A stretch of 5,588 nt of DNA from Gammaproteobacteria bacterium (GCA_020047885.1 JAIFNF010000014.1:1-5588), one strand, 5' to 3'. Positions 1 to 5,434 are shown, counted from the stretch's first letter. Notes: generated by a model from the letters alone, not told the origin. Translations and numbers: made by a program.

Positions 1-1
1 G

Positions 2-124
2 CACGACCAATGGCTCAAAGACCATCCCGATTTCAGCAGCCGGGAACTGCTGGACAACTGGACCCGCATCCGCGAAGCGTGGGGCTTGACGGCGCACCGC
101 CCACGCCTGACGACCGCCCGGTGA
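2..124 (+). CDS. C-terminal end of an unrecognised protein (5' partial)
   Basis: An open frame enters from the left edge and gives 40 residues before TGA at 122-124. The visible part is hydrophilic with Trp residues (WLKDHPDFSSRELLDNW, then a short Arg/Thr-rich tail), the kind of composition seen at the end of a soluble, probably nucleic-acid-associated protein. No family can be assigned from this tail. Its stop overlaps the GTG of the next ORF by four bases (GTGA at 121-124), which indicates translational coupling and argues that this frame, rather than the longer overlapping frame that opens at ATG 10, is coding. The function is unknown; plasmid or integrative-element backbone is only an inference from the packed arrangement. 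Confidence 0.5.
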   Translation, partial: HDQWLKDHPDFSSRELLDNWTRIREAWGLTAHRPRLTTAR

Positions 125-276
125 ATCCGCCCGTGTCCGGCCATCTCGCCCGCGGTGAGGGCGTTCTGATCTACCCGATGCCCGAAGAGCCTTCCCACGA
201 CGGCCCGGAGCCGGATGATGAGCCGGGTCGGTACACGGTCACGCGGTCTGGCGCTCCCGACCGGGGGGGCAGGTGA
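121..276 (+). CDS. Small acidic/proline-rich hypothetical protein, 51 aa
   Basis: GTG at 121 opens a 51-residue ORF that ends in TGA at 274-276. I chose the GTG because it forms a four-base start/stop overlap (GTGA) with the preceding gene. An ATG at 10 in the same frame would overlap that gene almost completely. There is no clear Shine-Dalgarno sequence before the GTG, as expected for coupled translation. The product is rich in Pro, Glu, Asp and Gly, with PMPEEPSHDGPEPDDEPG at about residues 20-37. It has no signal peptide or membrane segment and is probably largely disordered. No family is recognised. The overlap and the continuous reading frame in GC-rich DNA support it, but an ORF this short could be spurious. 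Confidence 0.45.
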   Translation: MNPPVSGHLARGEGVLIYPMPEEPSHDGPEPDDEPGRYTVTRSGAPDRGGR

Positions 277-285
277 AAAATCGCG

Positions 286-366
286 ATGGCTGAAAAACGG
301 ACGGAGAGGGGTCAAGACGCCCGCGAAAATTTCGTAGGCTACCCTGACAGCGGGAGAGGCGATTGA
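286..366 (+). CDS. Possible 26-residue microprotein coupled to the HTH gene
   Basis: ATG at 286 opens a 26-residue frame, charged throughout (MAEKRTERGQDAREN at the start), with no hydrophobic segment. Its TGA at 364-366 overlaps the TTG start of the helix-turn-helix gene by four bases (TTGA), repeating the arrangement seen at 121-124. Only a weak AGG at 271-273 lies upstream. It may be a true microprotein, or merely a leader whose translation carries ribosomes onto the TTG start. This is a positional argument only; nothing in the peptide identifies a family. Confidence 0.3.
   Translation: MAEKRTERGQDARENFVGYPDSGRGD
352..359 (+). promoter_or_regulatory. Ribosome binding site of the HTH gene
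   Basis: The purine run GGGAGAGG ends three bases before TTG 363, and its GGAG core is six bases before it. This supports initiation at TTG; no ATG or GTG lies nearby in that frame. Confidence 0.55.
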
Positions 367-701
367 GCGTTCCTATCCCCCCCGTAGGCGGTCTGAGAGG
401 CATCGGTGCGCCAGACCCGACCCCCGAACTCCGGGCACAGGCGGAAACCCTGCTCCAGACCCTGCTCCAGGCGGAGGGGGTGCCGGATCGGGGCGTGTAC
501 CGACCGGGCGAAGTGTGCCAGTTGCTGCGCATTAGCCCGACGACGCTGCGGCAATTTTGTGAGTTGGCCGAGCATCCCACCGTGAAAAATCCCGATCCCC
601 GCGCCCTGGATTCCTTTCTGGTCGGCTGTCATCACCGGATTTCCCGCGCCGCGCTGGTGGAATGGCTGGTCAGGAACCAGACTTTTCAGCGGGAAGGGTG
701 A
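363..701 (+). CDS. Helix-turn-helix (MerR/excisionase-like) DNA-binding protein, 112 aa
   Basis: Likely a small DNA-binding regulator or recombination-accessory protein. Residues 46-70 (VYRPGEVCQLLRISPTTLRQ and following) match the winged helix-turn-helix pattern of MerR, HTH_17 and excisionase proteins: an aromatic residue, then P-G-E-V, a Leu-Leu pair, and S-P-T-T-L-R in the recognition helix. Residues 89-103 (GCHHRISRAALVEWL) match the usual following segment, in which a basic wing leads into a short helix ending in W-L. The first 40 residues are Pro/Gly-rich and then helical (PELRAQAETLLQTLLQAEG), and could mediate dimerisation. The TTG start is chosen from the good ribosome site at 352-359 and the TTGA overlap with the preceding small ORF. 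The stop overlaps an ATG at 701 (TGATG). I cannot tell whether it acts as a repressor, an excisionase or a plasmid control protein. Confidence 0.75.
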   Translation: MSVPIPPVGGLRGIGAPDPTPELRAQAETLLQTLLQAEGVPDRGVYRPGEVCQLLRISPTTLRQFCELAEHPTVKNPDPRALDSFLVGCHHRISRAALVEWLVRNQTFQREG

Positions 702-736
702 TGACGAAGTACGATGGCCAGGATTGCCATACTTGA
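701..736 (+). pseudogene. Probable 5' remnant of the next operon gene, cut at the array junction
   Basis: ATG 701 overlaps the TGA of the HTH gene (TGATG), and the purine run GGGAAGGG at 691-698 lies just upstream. The frame gives only MTKYDGQDCHT before TGA at 734-736. Since this operon repeatedly joins genes by start/stop overlap, this looks like the beginning of a gene whose remainder was replaced when the beta-lactamase block arrived. The join would then lie between about 701 and 772. This is inference: the peptide is too short to identify, and a chance ATG cannot be excluded. A second ATG at 714 opens another frame that runs into the antisense of the beta-lactamase. Confidence 0.25.
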
Positions 737-772
737 TCCCAAAACGGGCATTCTCAGCAACAATACTGGGCA

Positions 773-1561
773 TTACCGACCTTCATTGGGCAGAACGCCT
801 TTAGTTTGCAATGCGTCCAGTGCAATTTGTTTGCGGAGCGAGAGGTCAGCGGTACTACGGGTGTCGAGATTCAACGCAAACAGCCACGTATCGTCGGCGG
901 CCTCCACATACCCCACATACCATCCGATGCCTGGTGTAGTCCGCGCTGCCCAGCCCGTTTTGGCGTACAGGCGATAGCGCGGAGTCGTTTCAACCCGCAT
1001 GATCGTTTTGAGCGTGTCGTAACTGCTGGCCCGGTACGGCAGACGGCGTTCCACCAACTGTTTGAGGAAGGCGACCTGCTGTTCGGCACTGATGGTCAGT
1101 GAACCATTCAGCCAGAACTGCGTCCCGTCAAACGGTTCACGCAATTGCCCGTATTTCGCCTGACGAAGATAGGCCGGGTATTTCGATGCGCCCACCCGCC
1201 GGGCCAATTCCTGATAGCACCATACGCAACTGACCTTGAAGGCGCTTTCGAGCGTCTGGTCGTGATTCCAGTCAGCGATCTCGTAATGCGTTCCATCCCA
1301 TGGCATAACCGCATGGGCACCGGCGATGACCCCTTCTTCAAGGGCGATCAGGGTGTTGAATACCTTGAAGGTCGAGGCGGCGGTAAAGGCGTGCTGCATA
1401 CGGGTCTCGTTATGCACAAACCGCTGACCCGTCCTGGCCGATTCGATGAGGACGGTCCCCGTGACTCCGGCGTTGCTGAACAGCGCGGCGATGGCGGGGT
1501 CTTCCGCTCGAACGAAGAGGGGCCAACACAGCAGACCGGTGGTGATGAAGAGTCTGAGCAT
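773..1561 (-). CDS. Class D (OXA-type) beta-lactamase, 262 aa
   Basis: A periplasmic serine beta-lactamase that opens the beta-lactam ring through an acyl-enzyme. Numbered from the ATG at 1561, residues 1-19 form a signal peptide ([19 protein letters not shown], cleavage likely after A19). The catalytic motif S63-T-F-K66 follows, where Lys66 would be the carboxylated general base. Then come S111-C-V113, Y137-G-Q139, Trp150 in FWLNG, K201-T-G203, and Arg243 in LSLRKQ. The spacing from Ser63 to S111, Trp150 and K201 (48, 87 and 138 residues) equals that of OXA-10 as I recall it, and the length fits. The YGN motif reads YGQ, a departure at a usually conserved residue. A GTG at 1588 would add nine residues including a Glu before the signal peptide and lies inside the attC-like palindrome. 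The ATG is preferred because it gives a proper signal sequence, although no strong ribosome site precedes it. The ATG lies just inside the presumed cassette edge at 1575. No attC-like site follows the stop. Confidence 0.92.
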   Translation of the reverse strand: MLRLFITTGLLCWPLFVRAEDPAIAALFSNAGVTGTVLIESARTGQRFVHNETRMQHAFTAASTFKVFNTLIALEEGVIAGAHAVMPWDGTHYEIADWNHDQTLESAFKVSCVWCYQELARRVGASKYPAYLRQAKYGQLREPFDGTQFWLNGSLTISAEQQVAFLKQLVERRLPYRASSYDTLKTIMRVETTPRYRLYAKTGWAARTTPGIGWYVGYVEAADDTWLFALNLDTRSTADLSLRKQIALDALQTKGVLPNEGR

Positions 1562-1569
1562 GAGGGTGG

Positions 1570-1629
1570 GGTTAACGCACTGCTCCACCAGCCCCGCGTA
1601 GCGGGGTCAGGTGCAAACTACATTTAAGG
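1570..1629 (-). repeat. attC-like recombination site (copy 1, 60 bp)
   Basis: An imperfect palindrome between the LysM gene and the beta-lactamase. The central stem is GCGGGG/CCCCGC (1592-1597 with 1601-1606, loop GTA), followed by an unpaired T1607 and then the CAGGTG arm. It aligns without gaps to the 60 bases at 2758-2817, including a 26-base identical core, and the similarity continues outward through TAACG on one side and CTACA and TTA on the other. Read on the - strand the right end is GTTAACC, close to the integron GTTRRRY core. The left end is CCTTAAA, a poor match to RYYYAAC, so this copy may be weakened. The position just before the beta-lactamase ATG fits a cassette boundary. Alternative: a REP hairpin, since GTAG stands at the foot (1618-1621, - strand). 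Confidence 0.5.
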
Positions 1630-1641
1630 ATGTTGTTGAAT

Positions 1642-1671
1642 GTTGAGTTGCCAAAAAGACGGCAACCCAAC
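1642..1671. repeat. Conserved 3' hairpin next to attC-like site (copy 1)
   Basis: An eleven-pair stem (GTTGAGTTGCC at 1642-1652 with GGCAACCCAAC at 1661-1671) around the loop AAAAAGAC. It lies 12 bases from the attC-like site on the side of the LysM gene. The same structure with nearly the same loop recurs at 2833-2862. On the - strand the loop reads GTCTTTTT. It might assist termination, protect the 3' end of the transcript or extend the recombination site; the sequence does not decide among these. Confidence 0.55.
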
Positions 1672-1689
1672 CTATAGTGGCTATCGACA

Positions 1690-1728
1690 AAAAATAATGG
1701 CGGATTGCCTACGGCGAATCCGCCCTAC
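1690..1728 (-). terminator. REP-like hairpin, possible terminator of the LysM gene
   Basis: On the - strand GTAG (1728-1725) is followed by GGCGGATT, the loop CGCCGTAGGC and AATCCGCC, an eight-pair perfect stem whose loop can pair further. ATTATTTTTT follows directly. It begins seven bases after the stop of the LysM gene, so it could end that transcript. The GTAG foot plus GGCGGATT palindrome is also the form of REP elements that are common in gammaproteobacterial intergenic DNA, so it may be a dispersed repeat that happens to act as a terminator. Confidence 0.55.
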
Positions 1729-1735
1729 GAGCTAC

Positions 1736-2716
1736 TTAGCGATCCGGGGCCACGAATATCGTGTTAGGAGCAGGTATGGCAGAAGGCGCTGAAGCCATTG
1801 CGGCTTCTTTAAGTCCTGCGCTTAGTTGGTTAAGATCCGGTATTTCCAATACCGCACCAACACGTAACATACTCGGATTTATCCCGATGTTGTCCCGGTT
1901 TATCTTGTAGAGAATAGGCCACAATTTAGCGTCCTTATAATATTTCTGCGCCAGTCCCGACAGAGTATCTCCCGGCACAATTCGATGCGTCCTCCAAGGG
2001 TCCACCACTTTCACATCTTCTTTCACACCTTCCCCGTGGATTTTCCATGTAGCACGTTTAACGGTACGGGACGGAGCATATGGTGCAATCCGTGGGAAAT
2101 TTCTCGCCAAAGGATCATGCGGTTGAGCGCCGAGAGTGTCCTCGACATACATAACCGCAGTCCACTCGAATGCGTCGACCATCTTGCCTCGGACGTTTTT
2201 TCGCATGTAGGTAATATTGACCGGTGTCTCGAAATCAATTGCGAAGCTGCCGACTAACATGTCCGCTTCTGGCCACCCTGATTGGGGCTCATCACCACAT
2301 TTCTCGAAACGATTGTCGCGCCACTCCCTATCGATCCATATGTGATTTGCATTTGTTGGGCTTTCGTACTTATTCCGTCCATGCACGGAGATCCTTGGGC
2401 TTTTAGCGGTGAACGCTGATCGACTCCAGTTGTCCTGTACCCATCTGTTGATGGTATCCACGAATTTCAATCTAGCCTCTTCCATAAGGTTTGGATACCG
2501 CCGTTCAAACCAGCTTTCTTGTCCCATTGGATTACGCTGGAAATGGTTCGGCCCGAGACTGAAGTGGTCTATATATCTTGGTTCCGCGCCATATCTCAAT
2601 TCCTCGCCGACGGGGCCTGGCGTATGTGACTCACACCGGCAGATGGTTCCATCCTCCAACCAATTGGGTCGTTGGAGTATCTGGCATATTGGTCCCGCAT
2701 AGGTCTTACCTGCCAC
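1736..2716 (-). CDS. LysM-domain protein with unrecognised N-terminal region, 326 aa
   Basis: Residues 243-293 form a LysM domain (THRIVPGDTLSGLAQKYY, then LWPILYKINRDNI and VGAVLEIPD), the fold that binds N-acetylglucosamine polymers such as peptidoglycan. Residues 1-240 match no family I can name. They are rich in Trp, Arg and Asp, carry Cys11, Cys26, Cys28 and Cys140, and include a stretch HIWIDREWRDNRFE near 125-138. The C-terminal 30 residues are Ala/Pro-rich. There is no signal peptide or membrane segment, so the protein is either cytoplasmic or exported by a route not visible here; single LysM domains also occur in phage-tail and secretion-system proteins. The GTG start at 2716 is supported by AAAGGAT (2730-2724) seven bases upstream. 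It lies alone between two attC-like sites, so its role cannot be inferred from neighbours. Confidence 0.8.
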   Translation of the reverse strand: MAGKTYAGPICQILQRPNWLEDGTICRCESHTPGPVGEELRYGAEPRYIDHFSLGPNHFQRNPMGQESWFERRYPNLMEEARLKFVDTINRWVQDNWSRSAFTAKSPRISVHGRNKYESPTNANHIWIDREWRDNRFEKCGDEPQSGWPEADMLVGSFAIDFETPVNITYMRKNVRGKMVDAFEWTAVMYVEDTLGAQPHDPLARNFPRIAPYAPSRTVKRATWKIHGEGVKEDVKVVDPWRTHRIVPGDTLSGLAQKYYKDAKLWPILYKINRDNIGINPSMLRVGAVLEIPDLNQLSAGLKEAAMASAPSAIPAPNTIFVAPDR

Positions 2717-2757
2717 GATGCTTATCCTTTAGTATAGGCAAACGTCTTGCTTCTATT

Positions 2758-2817
2758 CGCTAACGACCCGCTTCACCTGCCCCGCGTAGCGGGGTCAGGT
2801 GCAAGCTACAGTTAGGC
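2758..2817 (-). repeat. attC-like recombination site (copy 2, 60 bp)
   Basis: The better of the two sites. On the - strand it begins GCCTAAC (a perfect RYYYAAC) and ends GTTAGCG (GTTRRRY with one mismatch). Between them, CTTCACCTG CCCCGC at 2771-2785 pairs with GCGGGG T CAGGTG C AAG at 2789-2805 around the loop GTA. T2795 and C2802 are unpaired on one arm only, like the extrahelical bases of attC, and four to five unmatched bases separate the arms from the ends. It lies after the amidohydrolase gene and before the LysM gene. Known attC sites are single-stranded recombination substrates of this general form. Alternative: a REP element with GTAG foot at 2806-2809 (- strand). The conservation of TAACG on the far side from that foot favours attC. 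Confidence 0.6.
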
Positions 2818-2832
2818 CCTGATTGATTAGAT

Positions 2833-2862
2833 GTTGGATTGTCAAAAAGATGGCAACCTAAC
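2833..2862. repeat. Conserved 3' hairpin next to attC-like site (copy 2)
   Basis: GTTGGATTGTC (2833-2843) pairs with GGCAACCTAAC (2852-2862) around the loop AAAAAGAT, with two G-U pairs and one mismatch on the + strand. It lies 15 bases from the attC-like site. It matches 1642-1671 in length, loop and most stem positions, although the genes beside the two copies are unrelated. The remaining 93 bases up to the amidohydrolase stop show no further structure that I can support. Confidence 0.55.
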
Positions 2863-2955
2863 AACATACTCGACGCAACGCAGATTAACGAGCTGTCACC
2901 TTGCAAAACGGGAGGGAGGAGTCCATATATCCCCGCTAGGTGGCAGTGAGAGCCA

Positions 2956-4086
2956 TTAGGCTTCGGGCAACTTTAATAACTTCCTGGCGTTGGCACTGGA
3001 CACCTTCAAACGTTCTTCTCCATGCAACGGGCATGCATCAAACCAGTCAGCGCCTTCCTTCATGTCCTCATAGGGAAAATCCACCGAGAACATCACCCGG
3101 TCAATCCCCATCACGGCAATAACATTATTCAGTGTGTTAGTGTCAAAATTTCCGCTGGTTGTGATGTGGAAATTATCACGCAGGTACTGACTAAGTGGCT
3201 TCTTAAGCACCTTGCCACAGGGTGCATATTCGAAGCGTCGTTGTGCTCGTGCCATCATTGCGACCAAGCCTTCGCCCATGTGACCTAGTATCATCTGTTG
3301 CTTGGGATACCGATCAAACAGTCCGGATGTGATCAGGCGCAGCGCGTGAACCGCCGTCTCGGTACCGAACGCCCACATAGGACCCAACAACTCATCATGC
3401 CCCTCATAAATCAAACGTTGACTGGGCAAAGGTAGGCGTGGATGAAGATATACGGGTACTTCCAGCGCATTGGCCCGTTCCCAGAACACTTCGAATTTCG
3501 GTAAATCGAGATATTCCCCTCGTTCGCTGCTGTCGGTGTTGGTATAGCCGTTGATTAACGCACCCTTTAATCCGAGTTCCTTCACAGCACGTTCTAATTC
3601 ATCGGCTGCAGCCTTCGGATTCTGTAACGGAACAGCCGCAAATCCGGCAAAGCGGGTCGGATGTTTGGCGATGTACTTCTCTGCTAACCAATCATTGGCT
3701 TGCTTGGCGTGGGTGATAGCAGTAAGTACATTTGTTTCACCCTGAATACCATCCGCAGTGAGCGAGACGACTTGCATTTTTACGCCATTAGCATCCATTT
3801 CTGGTAGGCGGTACTGTTCAACATCCGCCAATTTGGCTTCGATGAGTTTCCAAACTTTGGGATCGATACCAATGGGCTGGAATGTCGTAGCTTCAGAACC
3901 CGGGAAAGCAAAATGCTCTTCCAACGTAACCTTGCCCGGATTCGGGCGCACAGATGCCTGGGTTTGCGCTGAACCCACCTGCGCCGATCCAGAAGATTGC
4001 GTTGATCCAACCCGCGAGGCGATCAGTGCAGCACCGGCCATAGCGGCACGGAGAACACTGCGCCGTGTCATTTCGAAATCGATCAT
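2956..4086 (-). CDS. Tat-exported amidohydrolase, gamma-resorcylate/2,3-dihydroxybenzoate decarboxylase type, 376 aa
   Basis: A member of the amidohydrolase-2 (PF04909) superfamily, closest by eye to metal-dependent aromatic acid decarboxylases that remove CO2 from 2,6- or 2,3-dihydroxybenzoate. The core starts at residue 52 with KVTLEEHFAFP, giving the metal ligands E56 and H58. It continues with H215 (VYLHPRLPLP), H269 (ILGHMGEG), the FHITTSGNF segment at 306-314 and D336 (MFSVDFPYED). These correspond to E8, H10, H164, H218 and D287 of gamma-resorcylate decarboxylase as I recall them. Residues 6-30 form a twin-arginine signal (MTRRSVLRAAMAGAALIA), followed by a Ser/Gln/Ala-rich linker to about residue 48. 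This implies folded export to the periplasm, which is unusual because characterised decarboxylases of this type are cytoplasmic. ATG 4086 has AGGAGT (4100-4095) eight bases upstream, which favours it over the ATG five codons later. The substrate is uncertain; hydrolysis or lactonase activity remains possible. Confidence 0.85.
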   Translation of the reverse strand: MIDFEMTRRSVLRAAMAGAALIASRVGSTQSSGSAQVGSAQTQASVRPNPGKVTLEEHFAFPGSEATTFQPIGIDPKVWKLIEAKLADVEQYRLPEMDANGVKMQVVSLTADGIQGETNVLTAITHAKQANDWLAEKYIAKHPTRFAGFAAVPLQNPKAAADELERAVKELGLKGALINGYTNTDSSERGEYLDLPKFEVFWERANALEVPVYLHPRLPLPSQRLIYEGHDELLGPMWAFGTETAVHALRLITSGLFDRYPKQQMILGHMGEGLVAMMARAQRRFEYAPCGKVLKKPLSQYLRDNFHITTSGNFDTNTLNNVIAVMGIDRVMFSVDFPYEDMKEGADWFDACPLHGEERLKVSSANARKLLKLPEA

Positions 4087-4309
4087 TCAGGGTGACTCCT
4101 ATGAGTTTATATTTCTAACTTGCCATTTAGGACATCCGGTTGCCCGACTGCCCTCTCACTTTAGCATACGGAATTATTGCACCGGTGTTTTTTCATTCAC
4201 CCTTACCCCAGATATTTACCGCACAAGACTCGATACGTGTGGGTGGCTAATCCCTATCCGACCGGGATTTTTACCCGGCCCGACAAGAAGCATCAATCTT
4301 TGCTTGACG
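4087..4309. other. Intergenic leader upstream of the amidohydrolase gene
   Basis: About 220 bases without a supported gene. It contains a five-pair hairpin (CCGGG 4262-4266, CCCGG 4274-4278, loop ATTTTTA) with no T-tract after it on either strand, and the good AGGAGT ribosome site at 4095-4100 (- strand). An 11-codon ORF at 4161-4196 (- strand) has an AAGGGTGA upstream but no other support. No convincing -35/-10 pair was found; a promoter here is possible, since the leader is long for an internal cassette gene. Confidence 0.4.
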
Positions 4310-4375
4310 CACTAACGCCGAAGTGCACCGAAAGAACCACAGTAGCGAAGCAAAGGCAGGGTTTTCCGGTCAACG
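4310..4375 (-). repeat. Weak attC-like candidate after the agmatine deiminase gene
   Basis: On the - strand GTTAGTG stands at 4316-4310 and a degenerate CGTTGAC at 4375-4369, overlapping the gene's TGA. Between them, ACCG..AAGAACC at 4327-4339 can pair with GGTTTTCCGGT at 4360-4370 with a bulge. The size, 66 bp, is in the attC range. The ends are poor and the sequence is not similar to the two 60-bp sites, so this is offered only because a cassette boundary would be expected here. Confidence 0.25.
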
Positions 4376-5434
4376 CTTTATTGAGACCGCTTTTGGTTCT
4401 TGCTGGGTGGTGCAATGAATGCCACCACCGCCAGCCGCAATACCGTCAATGTTGATTTGCACAATGTCTCGGTCTGGAAACAAGACTTGTAATTTTTCTT
4501 TAGCGGCACAATCTGCTTTTGCATCGCCAAACTCTGGAGCAATGACCGCACCTTTGCACACATAAAAATTGATGTAACCCGCAGCAAAGTCGTCGCTCTC
4601 ATACTGCTTACGGATAGTTGTCGGCCCTTCTATGACGATTACCTCCAACTTGCGGCCTTGAGCATCTGTGGCTTTGTGCAGTATTTCAAGATGCTTTTTG
4701 GTTACTGCATGATCATAGGATCCTGGATCAGGATCGTACCCCGCAACAACAACGCCCGGTTTAGCAAACCGTGCATAAAAATCTGTATGTCCATCCGTGA
4801 TATCTTTACCTGCAATACCTGGCAGCCAAATAATCTTCTCTAGCCCCAGCAGCTTCTTTAATTCAACTTCGCATTGAGCTTTGGATACGCCAGGATTACG
4901 ATTTTTATTAAGGACACAACTTTCAGTAATGATGGCCGTTCCGTGGCCGTCCACTTCAATACCGCCACCCTCCAAAATAAGCAACGTGTTTATGACGTTG
5001 CTTTTAGCTTGTCCCGCTACAAACCCCGCAACTTTCGCGTCTTGATCGGATTCTTGTTTTTCGCCCCAGCCATTGAAATTAAACTGCACCGCCGCTTTTT
5101 CGCCTTGGTCTGAAAGCACAAACACTGGGCCAGTATCTCGCATCCACAAATCATCCAAAGGTGCAATGACCAACTGAATAGAAGCCCCCACTAAATCATA
5201 GACAATATCGTAGTCATCTTCTGTAACAAGCATTGAAACTGGCTCATATTGCGCGATGGTTTTTGCAATGGTTGCCAAGTTACAGCGCACGACAGGGAGT
5301 AAGTCTTTACCCCATATTTCTTCGCTGGTTGCGAACGCCATCCAAGTGCGTTGATGCGGTTCGCTTTCGTCTGGCATGAACCACTTGCCTTGATTGTTAG
5401 CGTCTATGCTGTCGTCATCTTCTGCTGTCGTCAT
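4370..5434 (-). CDS. aguA: Agmatine deiminase (agmatine iminohydrolase), 354 aa
   Basis: Hydrolyses agmatine to N-carbamoylputrescine and ammonia in the arginine-decarboxylase route to putrescine (EC 3.5.3.12); cytoplasmic, with no signal peptide. Family signatures run the full length: MPDESEPHQRTWMAF at 20-34, DDLWMRDTGPVFV at 94-106, NFNGWGEKQ at 119-127, LEGGGIEVDGHG at 154-165, KDITDGHTDF at 210-219 with the catalytic His216, and GGGGIHCTTQQEP at 335-347 with the nucleophile Cys341. The length is normal for AguA. Bacterial PAD-family relatives also act on peptidyl-arginine, but the DDLWMRD and GGGGIHCTTQQ elements are those of agmatine enzymes. No aguB (N-carbamoylputrescine amidohydrolase) is adjacent. 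The start codon lies in the first copy of a 16-bp tandem duplication, and only a poor AGAAG directly precedes it; the ATG at residue 20 is an alternative start. The coding region is visibly less GC-rich than the left operon. Confidence 0.93.
   Translation of the reverse strand: MTTAEDDDSIDANNQGKWFMPDESEPHQRTWMAFATSEEIWGKDLLPVVRCNLATIAKTIAQYEPVSMLVTEDDYDIVYDLVGASIQLVIAPLDDLWMRDTGPVFVLSDQGEKAAVQFNFNGWGEKQESDQDAKVAGFVAGQAKSNVINTLLILEGGGIEVDGHGTAIITESCVLNKNRNPGVSKAQCEVELKKLLGLEKIIWLPGIAGKDITDGHTDFYARFAKPGVVVAGYDPDPGSYDHAVTKKHLEILHKATDAQGRKLEVIVIEGPTTIRKQYESDDFAAGYINFYVCKGAVIAPEFGDAKADCAAKEKLQVLFPDRDIVQINIDGIAAGGGGIHCTTQQEPKAVSIKR

Larger units (their letters stand above)
1576..2763 (-). mobile_element. 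Presumed integron-type gene cassette carrying the LysM gene
   Basis: If strand exchange occurs between G and TT of the GTT core, as in known integrons, the unit between the two attC-like sites runs from 2763 (TTAGCG on the - strand) to 1576. It holds one gene, a short 47-base leader, a hairpin/terminator, a conserved second hairpin and its own attC-like site: the normal layout of a cassette. The inference rests entirely on the two 60-bp sites; no integrase gene is in the window. Confidence 0.45.

Noticed and set aside
239..773. - strand ORFs of 113 and 144 residues opposite the HTH gene
   Set aside because: They are antisense to a protein with a recognisable helix-turn-helix motif; long antisense frames are expected in GC-rich DNA, and neither shows a family signature.
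714..977. + strand ORF of 87 residues starting MARIAILDPKTG
   Set aside because: Most of it is antisense to the class D beta-lactamase and has no ribosome site at suitable distance. Only the first 20 codons lie outside that gene; it may include a remnant of a broken gene but is not an intact CDS.
1145..1627. + strand ORF of 160 residues
   Set aside because: It lies antisense to the beta-lactamase, whose catalytic motifs are all intact on the other strand; the ORF shows no domain of its own and runs on through the palindrome.
1570..2862. Repeats considered as a CRISPR array
   Set aside because: Only two copies, about 1.2 kb apart with a whole gene between them; no regular spacers.
4161..4196. 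11-codon ORF (- strand) with AAGGGTGA upstream, possible leader peptide
   Set aside because: There is no terminator/antiterminator pair or run of regulatory codons following it; one short ORF with a plausible ribosome site is not enough.
4259..4280. Hairpin CCGGG/CCCGG as intrinsic terminator
   Set aside because: The stem is short and neither strand has a T-tract after it; the T-run lies in the loop.
3758..4315. + strand ORF of 185 residues
   Set aside because: It is antisense to the N-terminal coding region and leader of the amidohydrolase gene, with unordered Cys/Ser/Thr-rich composition typical of a shadow frame.
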